Shown piece after piece: positions 36,721 to 48,457 of a DNA stretch of 64,000 bases (positions are counted from its first letter, which is position 1; every line of letters starts with the position of its first letter). Source of the DNA: Amaurobius ferox (taxonomy: Eukaryota; Arthropoda; Arachnida; Araneae; Amaurobiidae); NCBI GenBank assembly GCA_951213105.1, contig OX578136.1:74951230-75015229 (forward strand). The letters are read 5' to 3'. The position numbers and the translations under genes were made by a program. A model generated the notes under the pieces. The model saw only the letters and a list, made by a program, of their open reading frames with translations. It did not search any database and had not been told where the DNA came from.

Positions 36721-39700
36721 CTGTAAAGAAAATACATTGTGAAAAGCAATTATATGCAGAATTGAAATGAAGAACCACACCAATCGCTTACAGCATTTTT
36801 ATATATTTAATAATATAAAGAAAAATGTTATGTAATTACACCTAAAACTTCCAAGATTTTGTATATTTTAAAATTTTCGTCACTCACATAGTAGATAAAA
36901 ACTAGTAAGTTTGGTAGTATACTTATATCATAATTTTATTTAAACATTTTAATATATCGAAATTCCCCATGTTAAAGTACCACTATGCACTACATATTAC
37001 AAAAAGTGATAAAATCTCAAATTAAAAAAAAATTGTCACATTACTTATAATTCTGGCCGCTTGTGCCGTTGGGTGAGTGGAGTGGTCTGGGTATTCCACA
37101 TTACTTATAATTGAAATGCATTAAGTTATCTCAAACTAATAAGCTTCTCTAAAAGTGATTTCCAGTAATCTTCTCTCGTATACCGACTTATCAAGAGTAA
37201 GAGAGATACGTAAACTCAAAAACAAGCATGCTAAAAGTATTAAATTATTTTAAAACAAAAACAAATTAACATGTATAATAAATTATACTACAAAGATATT
37301 ACCTTGCTTATTCTGTAGGATATATAGCCCCCATTAGTATTTTCTTCAATAGAACCTAGGTGAGCAGATATATTCAACACAGCAGATTTTCCAACATTCA
37401 AAGGAAACATGCTGTTATCAGCATTCTTCAGCATAGGTAATAAAGCCTATGAAAAGTAATAATTACTCATTCAACTTGCATATTGTTTTTAAAAGCTAAA
37501 ATACTAGTACCTATGGATATGTAGTCTTAACTCTCATAAGCTAGTGCTGATGCCTTAAACTAGGAGATATTTAAGCCTAACACTAAAATACTGGGCTTGC
37601 TTTTAAGTTTCTTATAGATTTTATGTATATCTACAAGAAACTCAAAAGCAAATATTTTAAAATTTTACTGGTGGAAGTTTGAAAATATTTACTTCAAACC
37701 AGCAACAGTGTAGGGCATTATTTTTGCCCTAGCCATCATCAGCAAAAGCTTATATGCAAAACCTTGCTATAAGGTAGAAGTTTGTGCACTATTATCCATG
37801 GCACTTAAAATTTTGCCCTGTACAATTACTGATAAGAAGTAAATGTTTTAAAACTTCCACCAGAAAAATTCTAAAATCCTTGTTTTAAAAGAGTTTTATG
37901 CCCTCAGAACATTTCATAGCCTACCTCTTGCTGACAAATGGCAAAAACTATTAAACCAGTACCTAGTGGCAGCTTATGAGCGACATGTAGAGGGAGGCGC
38001 TCATCTATGTATTTATGTATATATATCCCTCAGTTTGTGTCAACATACATTTCTAAATAAATTTATATCACATTTGTAAAAATTAGATACTCTTAGTCGT
38101 ATACATGTGCAGTATTTTTTTATGATTAGTGCAAATGTTTTTACACCCAAAATGCACACAATTTTTCTCATACACTCTATGGCTAATAGTTTTGTACCTG
38201 ATCGTCCTTGTAACCCAAACAGTAACATAATTATAGAGTGAAAACTAATTAAATCTATGACCGTTTATATGTAGAAACGAAAGAACTATTTTTAATACAA
38301 GTTTAAGAATGAATTTGGAATTTACAGAAAATTCTTATGCTTTATGCTCATCTGTATTCGTCTTTAAAATGATACTAACGAGTTCTGCCTGCTAGCATTT
38401 ACTATATATAGCAATCGGTTTTTATAGCAATAAGTAGTTAGATTGTTGCGTGGGTGCAACAAAAGTGGATCAAAGTTTAGAGTGAGCAGATCGAGTGGGT
38501 CCATTGTAGAGTAGAAAATACAATGTGAAAATTGCATCAAAATCTGAGCAAGAGTCACTAAGATACATAAAAATGTAAATATGAAAAAGAGGAGGGTCTC
38601 CTCTTCCACCACGGTTGTTTCATATTACATAATAACAGACAATGTTTGTGTGTCGACGTAAGTGTGTAAGGTCTGTAGTAGAAAATGTAAACGTACGGCC
38701 TTGAAATGTCATACACGGATATTTCAGGAACCTAGGCAATGTATTTTTTGTAAAACCAAAATATGAAATTAAGGCTACTTAAAGTAAAAGTTACATCCAA
38801 GGGGTTGACATAATAAGGTTGTAATATCTAAGTGATTGCCACCATCCATCAAAATCTAAATCGCTCAATTAGAAGGCGAAATAAGAAATTTGGGAACCGA
38901 ACTGAAAGTTATGCCCAGGGAGCTGACACAATAAATATGTATATCCAGTTCACATGTACAAATGGTGCCAGGACTATAGCCACTAGCGGAATCAAAATCA
39001 CTCAATTAGGAGCCAAGATGTGAAATTAGAGGGGGACTACTTAAAGTAAAAGTTGTGCCCAGAGGATTGATATGAAAGAGATGTATATTCAGATGGTACA
39101 AAGACTGTAGCAAAATTTATGCCCAGGGAGTATCGGAGCAACATTGGTCTTCAATGAAATTAGAAGCAAAACTAGGGGATTGAGTAGTCGCCGGTAAGAG
39201 GGTGGGGGAGATTTTAAGGAAAACATCTGATCAAAGAATCAAGTATCGTATCAGGTTGAAAATTGATTTTTAACATTCTTTAACAAATATTTATAATTTT
39301 TTCAATCTTAATAAGCTGAATAAATAAGCTGTTAAATAACTGACTTAATAAGCTGTTAAATAGCTGAAAAAGTAAGACAGCTGAGTAAGTCAAGAGATCA
39401 ACCTCCTCAGACAACACATTTCTGAAGTGTCACTAAAAATATCCAAGGGTATACCACAAATACAATTCTCGTGACTTTTAAACAATTAAAAGAGGTCAAA
39501 CGCATTGAAATTCATCACAAACAAAGCATAGAACTACCCTAAATCAGAAATGATCCCCTTTCCAAAAGATAGAACCACCCTACATTAGAAATGCCCCCCC
39601 CCCCCCCTCCAGGGCATTTAGTGAGTGAAACAGTTTCATTAAATAATACGGCTAGGTGGGTCAAAACTAAACTGAGTGCCCCAAACAGTGCATTTTTCTA

Positions 39701-41145
39701 CTAAAGACGAAGAACAGAAACCCCCAAAATACCATAAATACCCACACACACACTTATTCTCTGGCCGTCCAAACAGTTACCTTACACCTTTCTGGTAGGT
39801 CGGACGGTCTGGGTCTCAACAACACACACTTATTCAATTAAGTAAAAAGCACAAAATATGCATCGAAACCTTTTTGAATTTCTATTTTCTGTATCTAATG
39901 CTAAACTAATTTGTCATGAACCAAAACTGAAAGAACTAGGTCAATAGAATCAATAAAATAAATCAGAATTATATAAATACAGTAATTTATTTTCAAATAT
40001 TTATTTAAACATCCAAATTTATTATTTTAAAAAACGAGAGAAAGAACACAATTTATCAAGAAAAATTCGAGGCCAAATTAGCGAAACTTAGCCAATTCGA
40101 GTCAGTCGTTCACAGTATTCATTTCTTCTTTGGTGAAAAGCGTGGAAACTGACACGGCTCACATTGGATTACAATATTGCAATGTCTGTTTTTTTAACTT
40201 GAATTTCTATTGCCGTTATATTAACATACCATTCGTTCTATCAGCCAGAGGAGATAACGGGATGCGGCTCTCATTAAAAATCCCTCGTCTTTCCCTATAA
40301 TGCAATATTTTTCCCTTATAGATTTAATATGGTATGAAAAGGGCATAAGAGACTTTTTTGAGAGTCAAAGTTTTAGTGCTGCCATCTAATGACAATTTCA
40401 TCACTTATTTCCAATAATTCGACTTTCAGTTGAAATAAAATTCAGATAATTTCCTTAAAAATTGTAATTAACCTATATAACTAAAATAATTTGAAGTGCT
40501 TGGTCAAGGTGGTCCGTGCGGCATCTCTGAATAACCGCTCCTGCCTGTACCTTATAAAATACAAGAGAGGTAACCAAGAGAGTGATTTCTTATATGAAAA
40601 AAAATCTGTACACTATTATATTCTGTTAATTGAAACATTGTTATGAATACTATGTATATGTTTCTAAAAGTTAAACATATACTATTCTAAATGCAGAAAA
40701 GTACAAACATATGGAATGGTAAATATATTAGTATTCACGGGAAAATATGAGGCAGTCTTTATCACCATGTCACACATTTTGAACAGTGATTGCAAAATAT
40801 GAGTAGCAAAAATAAAAGAAGGTTTCTAGAGCATACTTACTTTAGTAAATAATAGTGGCGCAACAGAGTTCAGCCAAAAACTATCAGTAACATTCTTCTT
40901 TGTTACATCTTTTATAGTATCTTTAATCATTATACCAGCATTATTGATTAGAAGATTGATGCCACCATTTTTAATTATTTCTTGAACATCAGATACTACA
41001 TTGTTGTATCTCTCATAATCTGTCATATCTAAAGAAATTTTAATGTTACACAAAATTTAAATATATTTATAATAATACAAATAAATTTTATACCAGCTTT
41101 GATAATATGGATGTTTGGGCTACTACTTGCAAGAGACTGGAGTTT
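36496..41145 (-). CDS. sni: Sniffer-like carbonyl reductase (short-chain dehydrogenase), 5' exon not found
   Basis: Sniffer-type SDRs reduce reactive carbonyls with NADPH in the cytosol (family knowledge). Four exons in consistent phase give, in order: SPNIHIIKADMTDYE (the acidic residue after beta-3), INLLINNAG (NNAG motif), a Ser-bearing LNISAHLGSIEENTNGG, the catalytic YRISK (YxxxK), and LHPGWVKTDMGGEAAPL with a C-terminal W. These match Sniffer/C-factor-like SDRs closely. The N-terminal Rossmann TGxxxGxG exon should join in phase 0 upstream of 41,145 but was not recognised; it may lie beyond the SINE cluster or beyond the Maverick insertion. The exons seen are intact, so the gene is probably functional. 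Confidence 0.82.
37053..37096 (+). mobile_element. Ultra-short SINE 3'-end module, 44 bp
   Basis: It starts CTGGCCG and ends in GGTCTGGGT plus a few bases, the borders of the SINE 3' end. It is flanked by a perfect 16-bp direct repeat, CACATTACTTATAATT (37,037-37,052 and 37,097-37,112). It lies in a sniffer intron. Confidence 0.75.
37303..37446 (-). CDS. sni: sniffer-like exon with catalytic YxxxK
   Basis: Exactly 48 codons, phase 0 on both sides (acceptor CATAG, donor GTAATA). It encodes LNISAHLGSI and the active-site YRISK. Confidence 0.88.
37447..38630 (-). other. Intron of sniffer-like gene, first part
   Basis: AT-rich noncoding sequence. No exon or recognisable element was seen. Confidence 0.45.
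38630..39190 (+). repeat. Diverged tandem repeat, unit about 140 bp
   Basis: Landmarks such as GCTACTTAAAGTAAAAGTT, a TGCCCAGGGAG block and a CTCAATTAG block recur in order several times. Units are strongly diverged. No coding potential is apparent on either strand. Confidence 0.5.
39760..39821 (+). mobile_element. Ultra-short SINE 3'-end module, 62 bp
   Basis: It starts with TCTGGCCGTCC and ends with GGTCTGGGT plus a CAAC tail. It is flanked by a perfect 14-bp target duplication, ACACACACTTATTC (39,746-39,759 and 39,822-39,835). It is the SINE 3' end without head or body. Confidence 0.82.
39836..40840. other. Intron of sniffer-like gene, last part
   Basis: Noncoding; no recognisable element was seen. 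Confidence 0.4.
40841..41028 (-). CDS. sni: sniffer-like exon with NNAG motif
   Basis: The acceptor is TTTCTTTAG, entering after one base of an Asp codon; the donor is GTAAGT, phase 0. It encodes INLLINNAGIM and the VAPLLFTK helix of the SDR fold. Confidence 0.88.
41094..41145 (-). CDS. sni: sniffer-like small exon (beta-3 strand region)
   Basis: A 52-base exon (acceptor TTTTCAG, donor GTATAA) encoding LASSSPNIHIIKA, which leads into the DMTD segment of the next exon. The preceding exon must end in phase 0. Confidence 0.75.
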
Positions 41146-41471
41146 CTGAAAAGAAAAATATTTAAGCCATAACAGTGGTTAACAAAAAAAGCATCACAGA
41201 ATTTCAATTGTGCAATTTATCAAATATTTCTGTTAAATTCTAATAAATATATTAGGAATTATCCTTTGCTTTTGTTTTGGACCATATTTTATATACTAAA
41301 AATAAAATTACTTTAGCAATCCATTCTTTTACATTTCTAGTGAAATATTTATTGTACAAACTCTAGTCAAAAATGAAAATATTTTCACTTCATGTAAAAT
41401 CACATCTTTTAAAGGTCAAATAAATCTGTGTTGTTGTTGAGACCCAGACCGTCCGACCTACCAGAAAGGTG

Positions 41472-41837
41472 TTGTTGTTGTTAAGACCCAGACCGTCCGA
41501 CCTACCAGAAAGGTGTAATGTAACTGTTTGGACGGCCGGGAAGTGCCACCCAATTTAGACTGGAACCCAGTGGGTGAGGCATCCACAGGGACCATACCCT
41601 CCTTCCCCTACCACCAACCTCTCGGAAGGACTTATGGACCCACATGTTTAACGTGATCGTACTCCACATGAACATGGCGGCAGTTGTGGCAGCGTGCAAA
41701 TCCAGAGCGCAAACCACCAGGCTACCGCGCTCGAAATGTGCCAACAGCACGCGGTGTTCCCAGGTGGTCACCCACCCAAGTACTAACTGCGCCTGATACT
41801 GCTTGACTTCGGTGATCTAACGGGAACCGGTGACAAC
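41472..41837 (-). mobile_element. Composite SINE: 5S rRNA-derived head plus tRNA-SINE body
   Basis: On the minus strand the element begins with 5S rRNA-like sequence (41,833 down to 41,738), then a tRNA-like A-box segment (GGTAGCCTGGTGG) that lacks about 30 bp including the B box of the other SINEs, then the common SINE body and a TTG-type tail. It is flanked by the 12-bp duplication ACCAGAAAGGTG. The retained 5S segment covers the internal control region, so a type 1 Pol III promoter may replace the lost B box (inference). Confidence 0.8.
41738..41833 (-). repeat. 5S rRNA-derived segment
   Basis: Read on the minus strand it carries recognisable 5S rRNA sequence: ATCACCGAAGTCAAGCAG (A-box region), TTAGTACTTGGGTGGGTGAC and CCTGGGAACACC (C-box region), ending GTGCTGTTGGCAC. 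The first 25 or so bases of 5S rRNA are missing. It is fused to SINE sequence and is not a standalone 5S gene. Confidence 0.88.
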
Positions 41838-41849
41838 ACCAGAAAGGTG

Positions 41850-42148
41850 TTGTTGTTATTGTTGTTGTTGAAACCCAGACCGTCCGACCTACCAGAAAGG
41901 TGTAAGGTAACTGTTTGGACGGTCGGGAAGTGCCACCCAATTTAGACCAGAACCCAGTGGGGGAGGCATCCACAGGGATTGTACCCTCCTTCCCCTACCA
42001 CCAACCTCTCGGAAGGACTTTCGGACCAACATGTTTAACGTGATCGTACTCCGCATGAACACGGCGGCAGTTTTGGCAGTGGCTGGAATCGAACCCGGGC
42101 CTACCGAGTGCAACTCCAGCGCGCTAATCAATGAGCTACCGCGCCCTT
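41850..42148 (-). mobile_element. Full-length tRNA-derived SINE
   Basis: Minus-strand tRNA-like head (GGTTCGATTCC B box and a TAGCTCATTGA A-box region), shared body and TTG-type tail. It is flanked by ACCAGAAAGGTG on both sides as the second nested insertion. Confidence 0.85.
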
Positions 42149-42160
42149 ACCAGAAAGGTG

Positions 42161-42224
42161 TGAAAGCCCCAGGCCGTCCGACTCGTCCAGAGGACTTAAG
42201 AGTATCTATTTGGACGGCCGGGAT
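42161..42224 (-). mobile_element. Ultra-short SINE 3'-end module, 64 bp
   Basis: It is close to the module inside the mariner (shares CCGTCCGACTCGTCCAGAGG) and is flanked by ACCAGAAAGGTG on both sides as the third nested insertion at one site. Confidence 0.78.
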
Positions 42225-42495
42225 ACCAGAAAGGTGTAAGGTAACTGTTTGGACGGTCGGGAAGTGCCACCCAATTTAGACCAGAACCCAGTGGGGGAGG
42301 CATCCACAGGGATTGTACCCTCCTTCCCCTATCACCAACCTCTCGGAAGGACTTACAGACCCACATGTTTAAAGTGATCGTACTCTGCATGAACACGGCG
42401 GCAGTTTTGGCAGTGGCGGGAATCAAATCCGGGCCTACCGAGTGCAATTCCCACACGTTAACCACTGGGCTACTGAGCCCACAAATAAATATGTG

Positions 42496-45400
42496 TGAAA
42501 AAATTTGCTAAAATCTTTTGGAGTGCACAATAACAATAAAACTAACATAAAAATTGCTAAAATAAATAACTGTTTGAGTATTATAAAGTTAAATTTGACA
42601 AAATACATATGCTATAATTATACACTGCTCATAACTGAAATCACAACACTATAAAGTTGTAGGTATAAATTTATGTAAATCAGGCAATGGAAATAGCAAG
42701 GTGAGATATGCAAATGATCACAGTTTCGCTACGCAAAGTAACGTAATACCTTGCCGAGCAGCATAAAAGCGTCAGGTCAACTAAAGCAAAGTAAGGCATT
42801 TGGCAGAGGTTGGCAAGCAAGAGAAAGCAGTCCGCTAGTCAATATATTTTTGAGGCAGTATATGAAGCATGTCTGCAGGTCTGTGAATAAAATGCTTTTA
42901 ATGAATAAAATGTATTATGAAAAAAAAATCAGTTAAACAAATGGAGTGGGGTATCAAATGAAAAGGTGATTCAAGACATAAAAATATCAAAATTTTCAAT
43001 ATTTGAAAAGTATAAAACGAAAAGATTTGCACTAATTCAAAAATGCCTCATCCCAAGTCAAGTGCATAATTAAAAAAAAACAGGGGTACATCAATTTGAT
43101 GAAAATAAGAGGTGCAATAATATGTTTGGAAATGAAATAAAAATATTGGAATTAGATGTTAAAAAAATCCGATGTATGAAGAGAAAGAAAAAAAATATTT
43201 TCTCTTTTCCTGCTGAAATCGAAGGAACGAGGTGGCAAAAAAAAAAAATCAAATCCATATTTTCATTTTTATTCTTACTTTTGTAAAAAGTAATGAAAGA
43301 AAAATTCTGAAATAATTTTAAAAACACGAGGAGGGATTCAAAAATGAATAAGCAACTAAAGATATTCAAGCATCATTTTTTAAGTGATGTTATCGGACCC
43401 ACGAGATGAAGATAAAAATGTCAAATTTTTCAATGTTGCAACCACTAATAGTACAAATGGTAAAAAGAAATCAAATTTTTTTAGTTTCTTGGTTGTGAAA
43501 ATGTTCTGAATAAAAACATTTGAAACACTATTCAAAGATACATCACTCCAACCAAAATAATGGGAAAATAAACATGCATGCTTCAGATAGATTAGAAAAA
43601 GAGAAGGAAGGGGATATAAAATATGAGGACTACTAAAATTAAAAACCAATACATTCAAGTGGGGTGTTAAAAAAATTCTACACCGAGACTAAGAGAAAAA
43701 TACCAAAATTTTTGGCTTTGTAGTCACTGGGGGAAAAGAAGACGATGATGACAAAAGAAAATGCTTGTTTTTTGTAAAAAAAATTTGTTTCCATAGATAA
43801 TTCCCACCCAATAATGACATGGGTGCTTCACATTAATTAGAAAGGGGAGATAAAAAATATATCTATGACAGTGAAAATTTTAAAAACAAAGCATTCACAT
43901 TGTACATAAAAAAATAGATGCAAAATTTAATATTTTTATTTTTGTATGCACACACTGGATAAAGTTTTGCATGCACTGGTGAAGACTCCATAATGTATAT
44001 ACAAAATAAAGTAAATTATAAAAAAATATTTACAAGTGGCAAAGCATCAAGGAAGATAGCATAATTTATGATCAAGTAAATTTTATTTTATTATTTTAAT
44101 TATATATATTATCAGAAATAAATGCATAAAATATTTTCTGTGTAAAAATAAACAAAGTATATTTGCTCTGTCTGGGGAAGATCTCAATGCCAGTGCCTTT
44201 CTTGTTTTCCCCAGACATCAGTCAGGGGAGGTGAATCTTTCTGTCTACCCACGTCTGGAGAAATTTCATTGAAAATGGAACCAACAGAAAATGTGAGCGA
44301 TTTTTGCCTGACCTACATATAGTTCTTTAACAGACCTGTCTTCTAAGCTATAAGAAGTTGGGTTACTATATAGTCATTTTTTCATGCCAAATTTTATAAA
44401 TGTGGCATTTTTTCAAACCCTTTGACATATTCTTTTTTGGTTTAGCATTTGACACATTTCTGTCATGTTTGAAAATGTTAACTATTTCTCCATTTTAAAG
44501 GCATTGGCATTTTACTGGGTTTTTTTCAGTACAAATGTCACATAATAAGATAAATCTCCCCCACCCCATAAATTTAAGCAAATTCTGAAATTATTAATAT
44601 TTGAGTTGTAATCACTTTTTACCAGTAAAAATGCAAAAGAGATTTTTCTGGAAATCCTAAATGTTTCAGTGTGATTTTTATTCATACAAATCTATTAATA
44701 CATTCAGATTAGATAATGTTTATATTTATTACTTTCCCTATATACATAGTATAATGTATAGGAAAGTAGTATGATAGGGTCGAAAATTCAAGTTTTCGAC
44801 AGAAAGTATATTTCAAGCATCCCTGAACTCTAATTGAACATTTTTGAGGTGATGTCTATGAGTCTGTGGATGCAATATCTCAAGAACAATTGGAGCATTT
44901 CGAATTATGAAATATGTTCACTTTTTATGCAATATTATGCAACAAATTTATTAACATCAATCTCGTGGATCTAGTTCATTCCATTCATGAGAGAAGACAC
45001 TTGTGCAATAGGTTTGTATTTTTATGGCCAACAATTTACCAGTAGCCATTTATATATAAAAAAAGCTCTTCTCTCCATTTATGTATAACGCTTGGGGATA
45101 AATTTCATGAACTGGGCAACTAATTTAGCAAAATATCACCAATTCGGCAATATGTCGCTCCAAATTCATGAAAATATAGGCTCCACAGAGAAATGCAAAA
45201 TTAGGATCCCACTGTAATAAAACTGCTAAATGCCATTAATTTATTTTCATTGCAATCCAGCTATTACAGTAAACTTCGGTTTATCAAGCACCCCACGTGC
45301 CAGAACGACAATTAGTTTGGAATGTCTTATCGAACCACTTTAGGATCCAATCAGCTGAGGTACGTTTACTATAATAAATTAAATGCTTTTACATGCAGAT

Positions 45401-45760
45401 TTATGTTCATTGAAGTTAAATAATTTACCATGTATTGTACAGCATAATTCAGTCTGTGTAATGCTCTAGGCAAAAAATATCACATTTATTGTCCACTATT
45501 TTGTTTAAATTTAATTTTTCCAATTTTGTACCCTATTTTAGTTTGAGATCCGATAATTTGGCAACTTTGATAATTGGATTCTAAAGTCCTGAACGTGCCG
45601 GATTATCAAAAGGTTATCATATATTTTATTTTATTTGTAATCATGCTAAAATATAAAGCATGAAACTTTATTTGCTAATTTTTGTCTCCAGTTTTCTGTC
45701 TCTCCAAATTATTTCATTACAATTTGCAACAATTACAAAGCAATTTTTCATGCAAAATTT
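42496..45760. other. Noncoding repeat-rich stretch
   Basis: From about 42,930 to 43,900, landmarks such as AAAATATCAAAATTTT-like and CAAGTGGGG-like segments recur, suggesting diverged tandem units of roughly 280 bp. At 44,740-44,900 there is a copy of the repeat also found at 17,300. At about 45,266-45,625 a segment with CAGTAAACTTCGG-type and CCGGATTATCAAAAGG-type ends resembles a pogo/Tigger-like MITE (weak). No gene was found. Confidence 0.45.
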
Positions 45761-45772
45761 GGGTTATATCTT

Positions 45773-46041
45773 CTTTTTCTTCTACCCAGATTCTGTGACC
45801 TACCCAAAGGTGTAAGGTATCTGTGTGGACGGCCGAGAAGTGCCACCCAATTTAGACCAGAACCCAGTTGGGGAGGCATTCACAGGGATCGTACCCTCCT
45901 TCCCCTACCACCAATTTCTCAGAAGGACTTACAGACCCACATGTTCAATGTGATCGTACTCCACATGAACATTGCAGAAATAGAACTCGGGTAGTCCGAG
46001 TGCAATCCCCAAGCACTAACCACTAGGCTGTTGCATCCCCT
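45773..46041 (-). mobile_element. Diverged tRNA-derived SINE
   Basis: It has the same body as the other SINEs (ACCCTCCTTCCCCTACCACC) with many substitutions and a shortened head. Flanking 12-bp direct repeats GGGTTATATCTT and GGGTTACATCTT (45,761-45,772 and 46,042-46,053) differ at one base. It appears older than the other full copies. Confidence 0.8.
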
Positions 46042-46053
46042 GGGTTACATCTT

Positions 46054-47880
46054 AGACGAAATTTTATAGCACTACTGAAAATTTAATATTTTTTTATCAG
46101 AAAGAGCTGAGTATATCTTTGGAGAGGGAGGGTCAGCCCCTTATGGCCACTTCTTGGCTACAACTGTGTTTCTGTCATGAGTTTTTGCCAGCGATTCTGA
46201 ACTAGTTTAAGTTTGAGCATTGCGTGTGGTAGAACTTTGTGGTATCAACAGGGATCAGTGAGTCTGGCAGCCTCCAAACCCCTAGAGGTCTAAATCTTGG
46301 GTAAATATACTAAAATTGACAATCTCAATATCTATTGCAATCACTGCTCATTGATACAAACACTAGTTGCCAAAGATGTAAACACCGATGGAGATAAAAT
46401 AATTTTCTCTAGTATTTTTAAGTGAATATTTTTTCTTTCCTGTAGAATGAGGTATGTAAGATCACAATCCAAGAAACAGAAATCTTGCATTACCTTTCAA
46501 ATTGATATTCATGACTTTAAATTAATTTAGTGCTATTATTAAATTTTAAAATAGTTATACTGCTGACTCTAACTTTCAACAAAACTTATTTTTAAATGTA
46601 TTCAAATTTCCCAATAAAATAATCAAATCATCAGTATCATATGACATCAGAGAAGTGCAGTTCAAAACTCTCAACAATATCTTTTTTTCTAGTTGGAGGA
46701 CTGAAATGGTTTATTTTACCTAATGCCCCATACATTCATTTGTATTGTGACATCTACTAGCTGTGTGTGTGTTTGGGATAAGAATGATACCAACATTTAT
46801 GGCTAAAGTGTGGCCCAAAACCTGACCACAAAGAGTTGCTTTTCTTTTCATACAAAAGTAATTTTGATGATTGACAGCTCAATTAGGAGAAGGAATAGTG
46901 AAAAAAAGTGCTAAAGACTGAATTCTTGCAATCATATTATTTTTAGCGCCATCTAGAGAGAAGATTATCACGAATCAGAGTTCCATTGAGAAGTAAACAG
47001 GCCCTTATGCTACAGAATTAGCCTTACTTCAGCGCAATCGGTACATTAGGTTAAAAATATACAGACATTCAAATATGTTAAGAATCATGGAAATTACCTG
47101 ATTTTCCAAATTTTTATAAAAAACTAATGAAGATAAGGAGCTATTCTTTTGCATAGAGTCTTATATATGCATGGACAACAAAATAGCCAAGTTTAAATAG
47201 CAATCAGTGTCGGTCGGGGAGCTGTGTTAATTTGACATTGAACCATACACCATAATTAGTAAATCTCAAATGTGTAAAAAAAAAGAAATTGTCATGATGT
47301 AGAAAGTCATTACATTAATTAAAAAACCTATGTCTCTGAGGGGTTGAAATTAAAATTTTGTCTGTCTTGTAATAAATTCACTATTGGCTAGGCGAAATAG
47401 AAGCAGACATTTAAAAAACTATTATAAGGTGAGTGCTCCAGTTATGTCCACATTTAGGAAAAATATAAGTTTAAAAATTTATTCTGCTTTATTGAATAAA
47501 CACTATGAATTGATACACATAACATTTAATAGTAAATTTAATTTACTTTCAGGTAATAACAACAATATATTACAAAATTTCTGTTTTCTTTGACATTTTT
47601 ATAAATAAACAAAATCTTCTATTTTGCACCAGTTTTGGCCACCTCCATGTACCAGTTTTGGCCATGATAATTAAATGTTATTTACATCTATAAAAACGTA
47701 AATAAATGAATATTCTAATGCTCATAGTGGGTATTTAATAACTGAAGGCCTTTATAGTAGCTGCAAAATAATTAAATTAAAAAGTTATTACAAAAATATT
47801 AATCACAAAATTGATATGGAAAACATTTCCTAATGAGGTAAATACAACAGTAGTATCCATACGCTTGTATGAGCGCACAG
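46054..47880. other. Noncoding stretch before the Maverick region
   Basis: AT-rich sequence without a supported gene. A GCGCCATCTAGAGAG-type segment near 46,950 looks like decayed transposon sequence but could not be classified. Confidence 0.4.
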
Positions 47881-47989
47881 ACTCTTTTTACACTAAAAAA
47901 CATGATTTAATAGCTTATTTTATTTTTTTTATGAAAAAAAAAAAAGGTCTCGATCCATTTTAATATTAAAAACATGATTTTATAGCTAA

Positions 47990-48254
47990 AAAAGGTGTAT
48001 ATATACCTTTTTTACATTAAGACCAAATTTTAACAGTGAATTACTGAACTTTTTTAGTTAAAAAGCTAGACATATAAAATAAATGCATGAAAAAAGAGGA
48101 CCTCCAAATGAATGGAAGTCCTCTAATATATTAAAAATGTGTATATATACCTTTTAACAGTGAACTTTTTTAGTTAAAATGCTAGACATATTAAAAGTAT
48201 GCAGTGAATAATTTAAAATAAATGCGTGAGAAAAGAGGACCTGAATGGAAGCCC
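47990..48254. repeat. Two tandem units of about 130 bp near the Maverick left end
   Basis: Both units run GTGTATATATACCTTTT, AACAGTGAA, a TTTTTTAGTTAAAA block, GCTAGACATAT, AAATAAATGC and AGAGGACCT. In the first unit AGAGGAC and GTCCTCT can pair across a short spacer. A third partial unit may start near 47,885. Position beside the polymerase end suggests terminal-repeat material (inference). Confidence 0.6.
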
Positions 48255-48457
48255 CCCTGTTTTTAAAGGGTGGGGTTGAGACCCCCCCCCCCCCATATAT
48301 TTAATAGAAAAACTCAAAATGTTTAACTAAATCTAAACATTTTTTATAAAATTAAAAAGAATTATAAAAATATGAATAAAATCATTATGAATTACAAAAC
48401 ATATGTCTAATAAAAAAGATATGATAATTTTATAGTGGGGGGTGACACACCCCCACT

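Larger units (their letters stand above)
41431..42481 (-). mobile_element. tRNA-derived SINE split by three nested insertions
   Basis: The host SINE has its 3' tail at 41,431-41,471 and its body and tRNA-like head at 42,237-42,481. Flanking 14-bp direct repeats (41,417-41,430 and 42,482-42,495, one mismatch) mark its own insertion. The sequence ACCAGAAAGGTG inside it occurs at 41,460-41,471, 41,838-41,849, 42,149-42,160 and 42,225-42,236, bordering three separate inserted elements. It lies just upstream of the last sniffer exon found. Confidence 0.85.

Noticed and set aside
41738..41833. Possible functional 5S rRNA gene
   Set aside because: The first 25 or so bases are missing, substitutions are present and the 3' end runs into SINE sequence.
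42031..42465. Open frames of 80-93 codons in SINE copies, also at 41,502-42,131, 48,435-48,716 and 51,333-51,611
   Set aside because: The same translated sequence appears wherever the SINE body occurs, with no conservation as a protein; they are chance frames in a GC-rich noncoding repeat.
43091..43658. Two minus-strand open frames rich in Phe, Leu and Ser
   Set aside because: Low-complexity translations of diverged noncoding tandem repeats; no recognisable domain.
45266..45625. Possible pogo/Tigger-like MITE
   Set aside because: The candidate ends match each other only loosely and a TA duplication could not be fixed, so it is mentioned only within the noncoding stretch.
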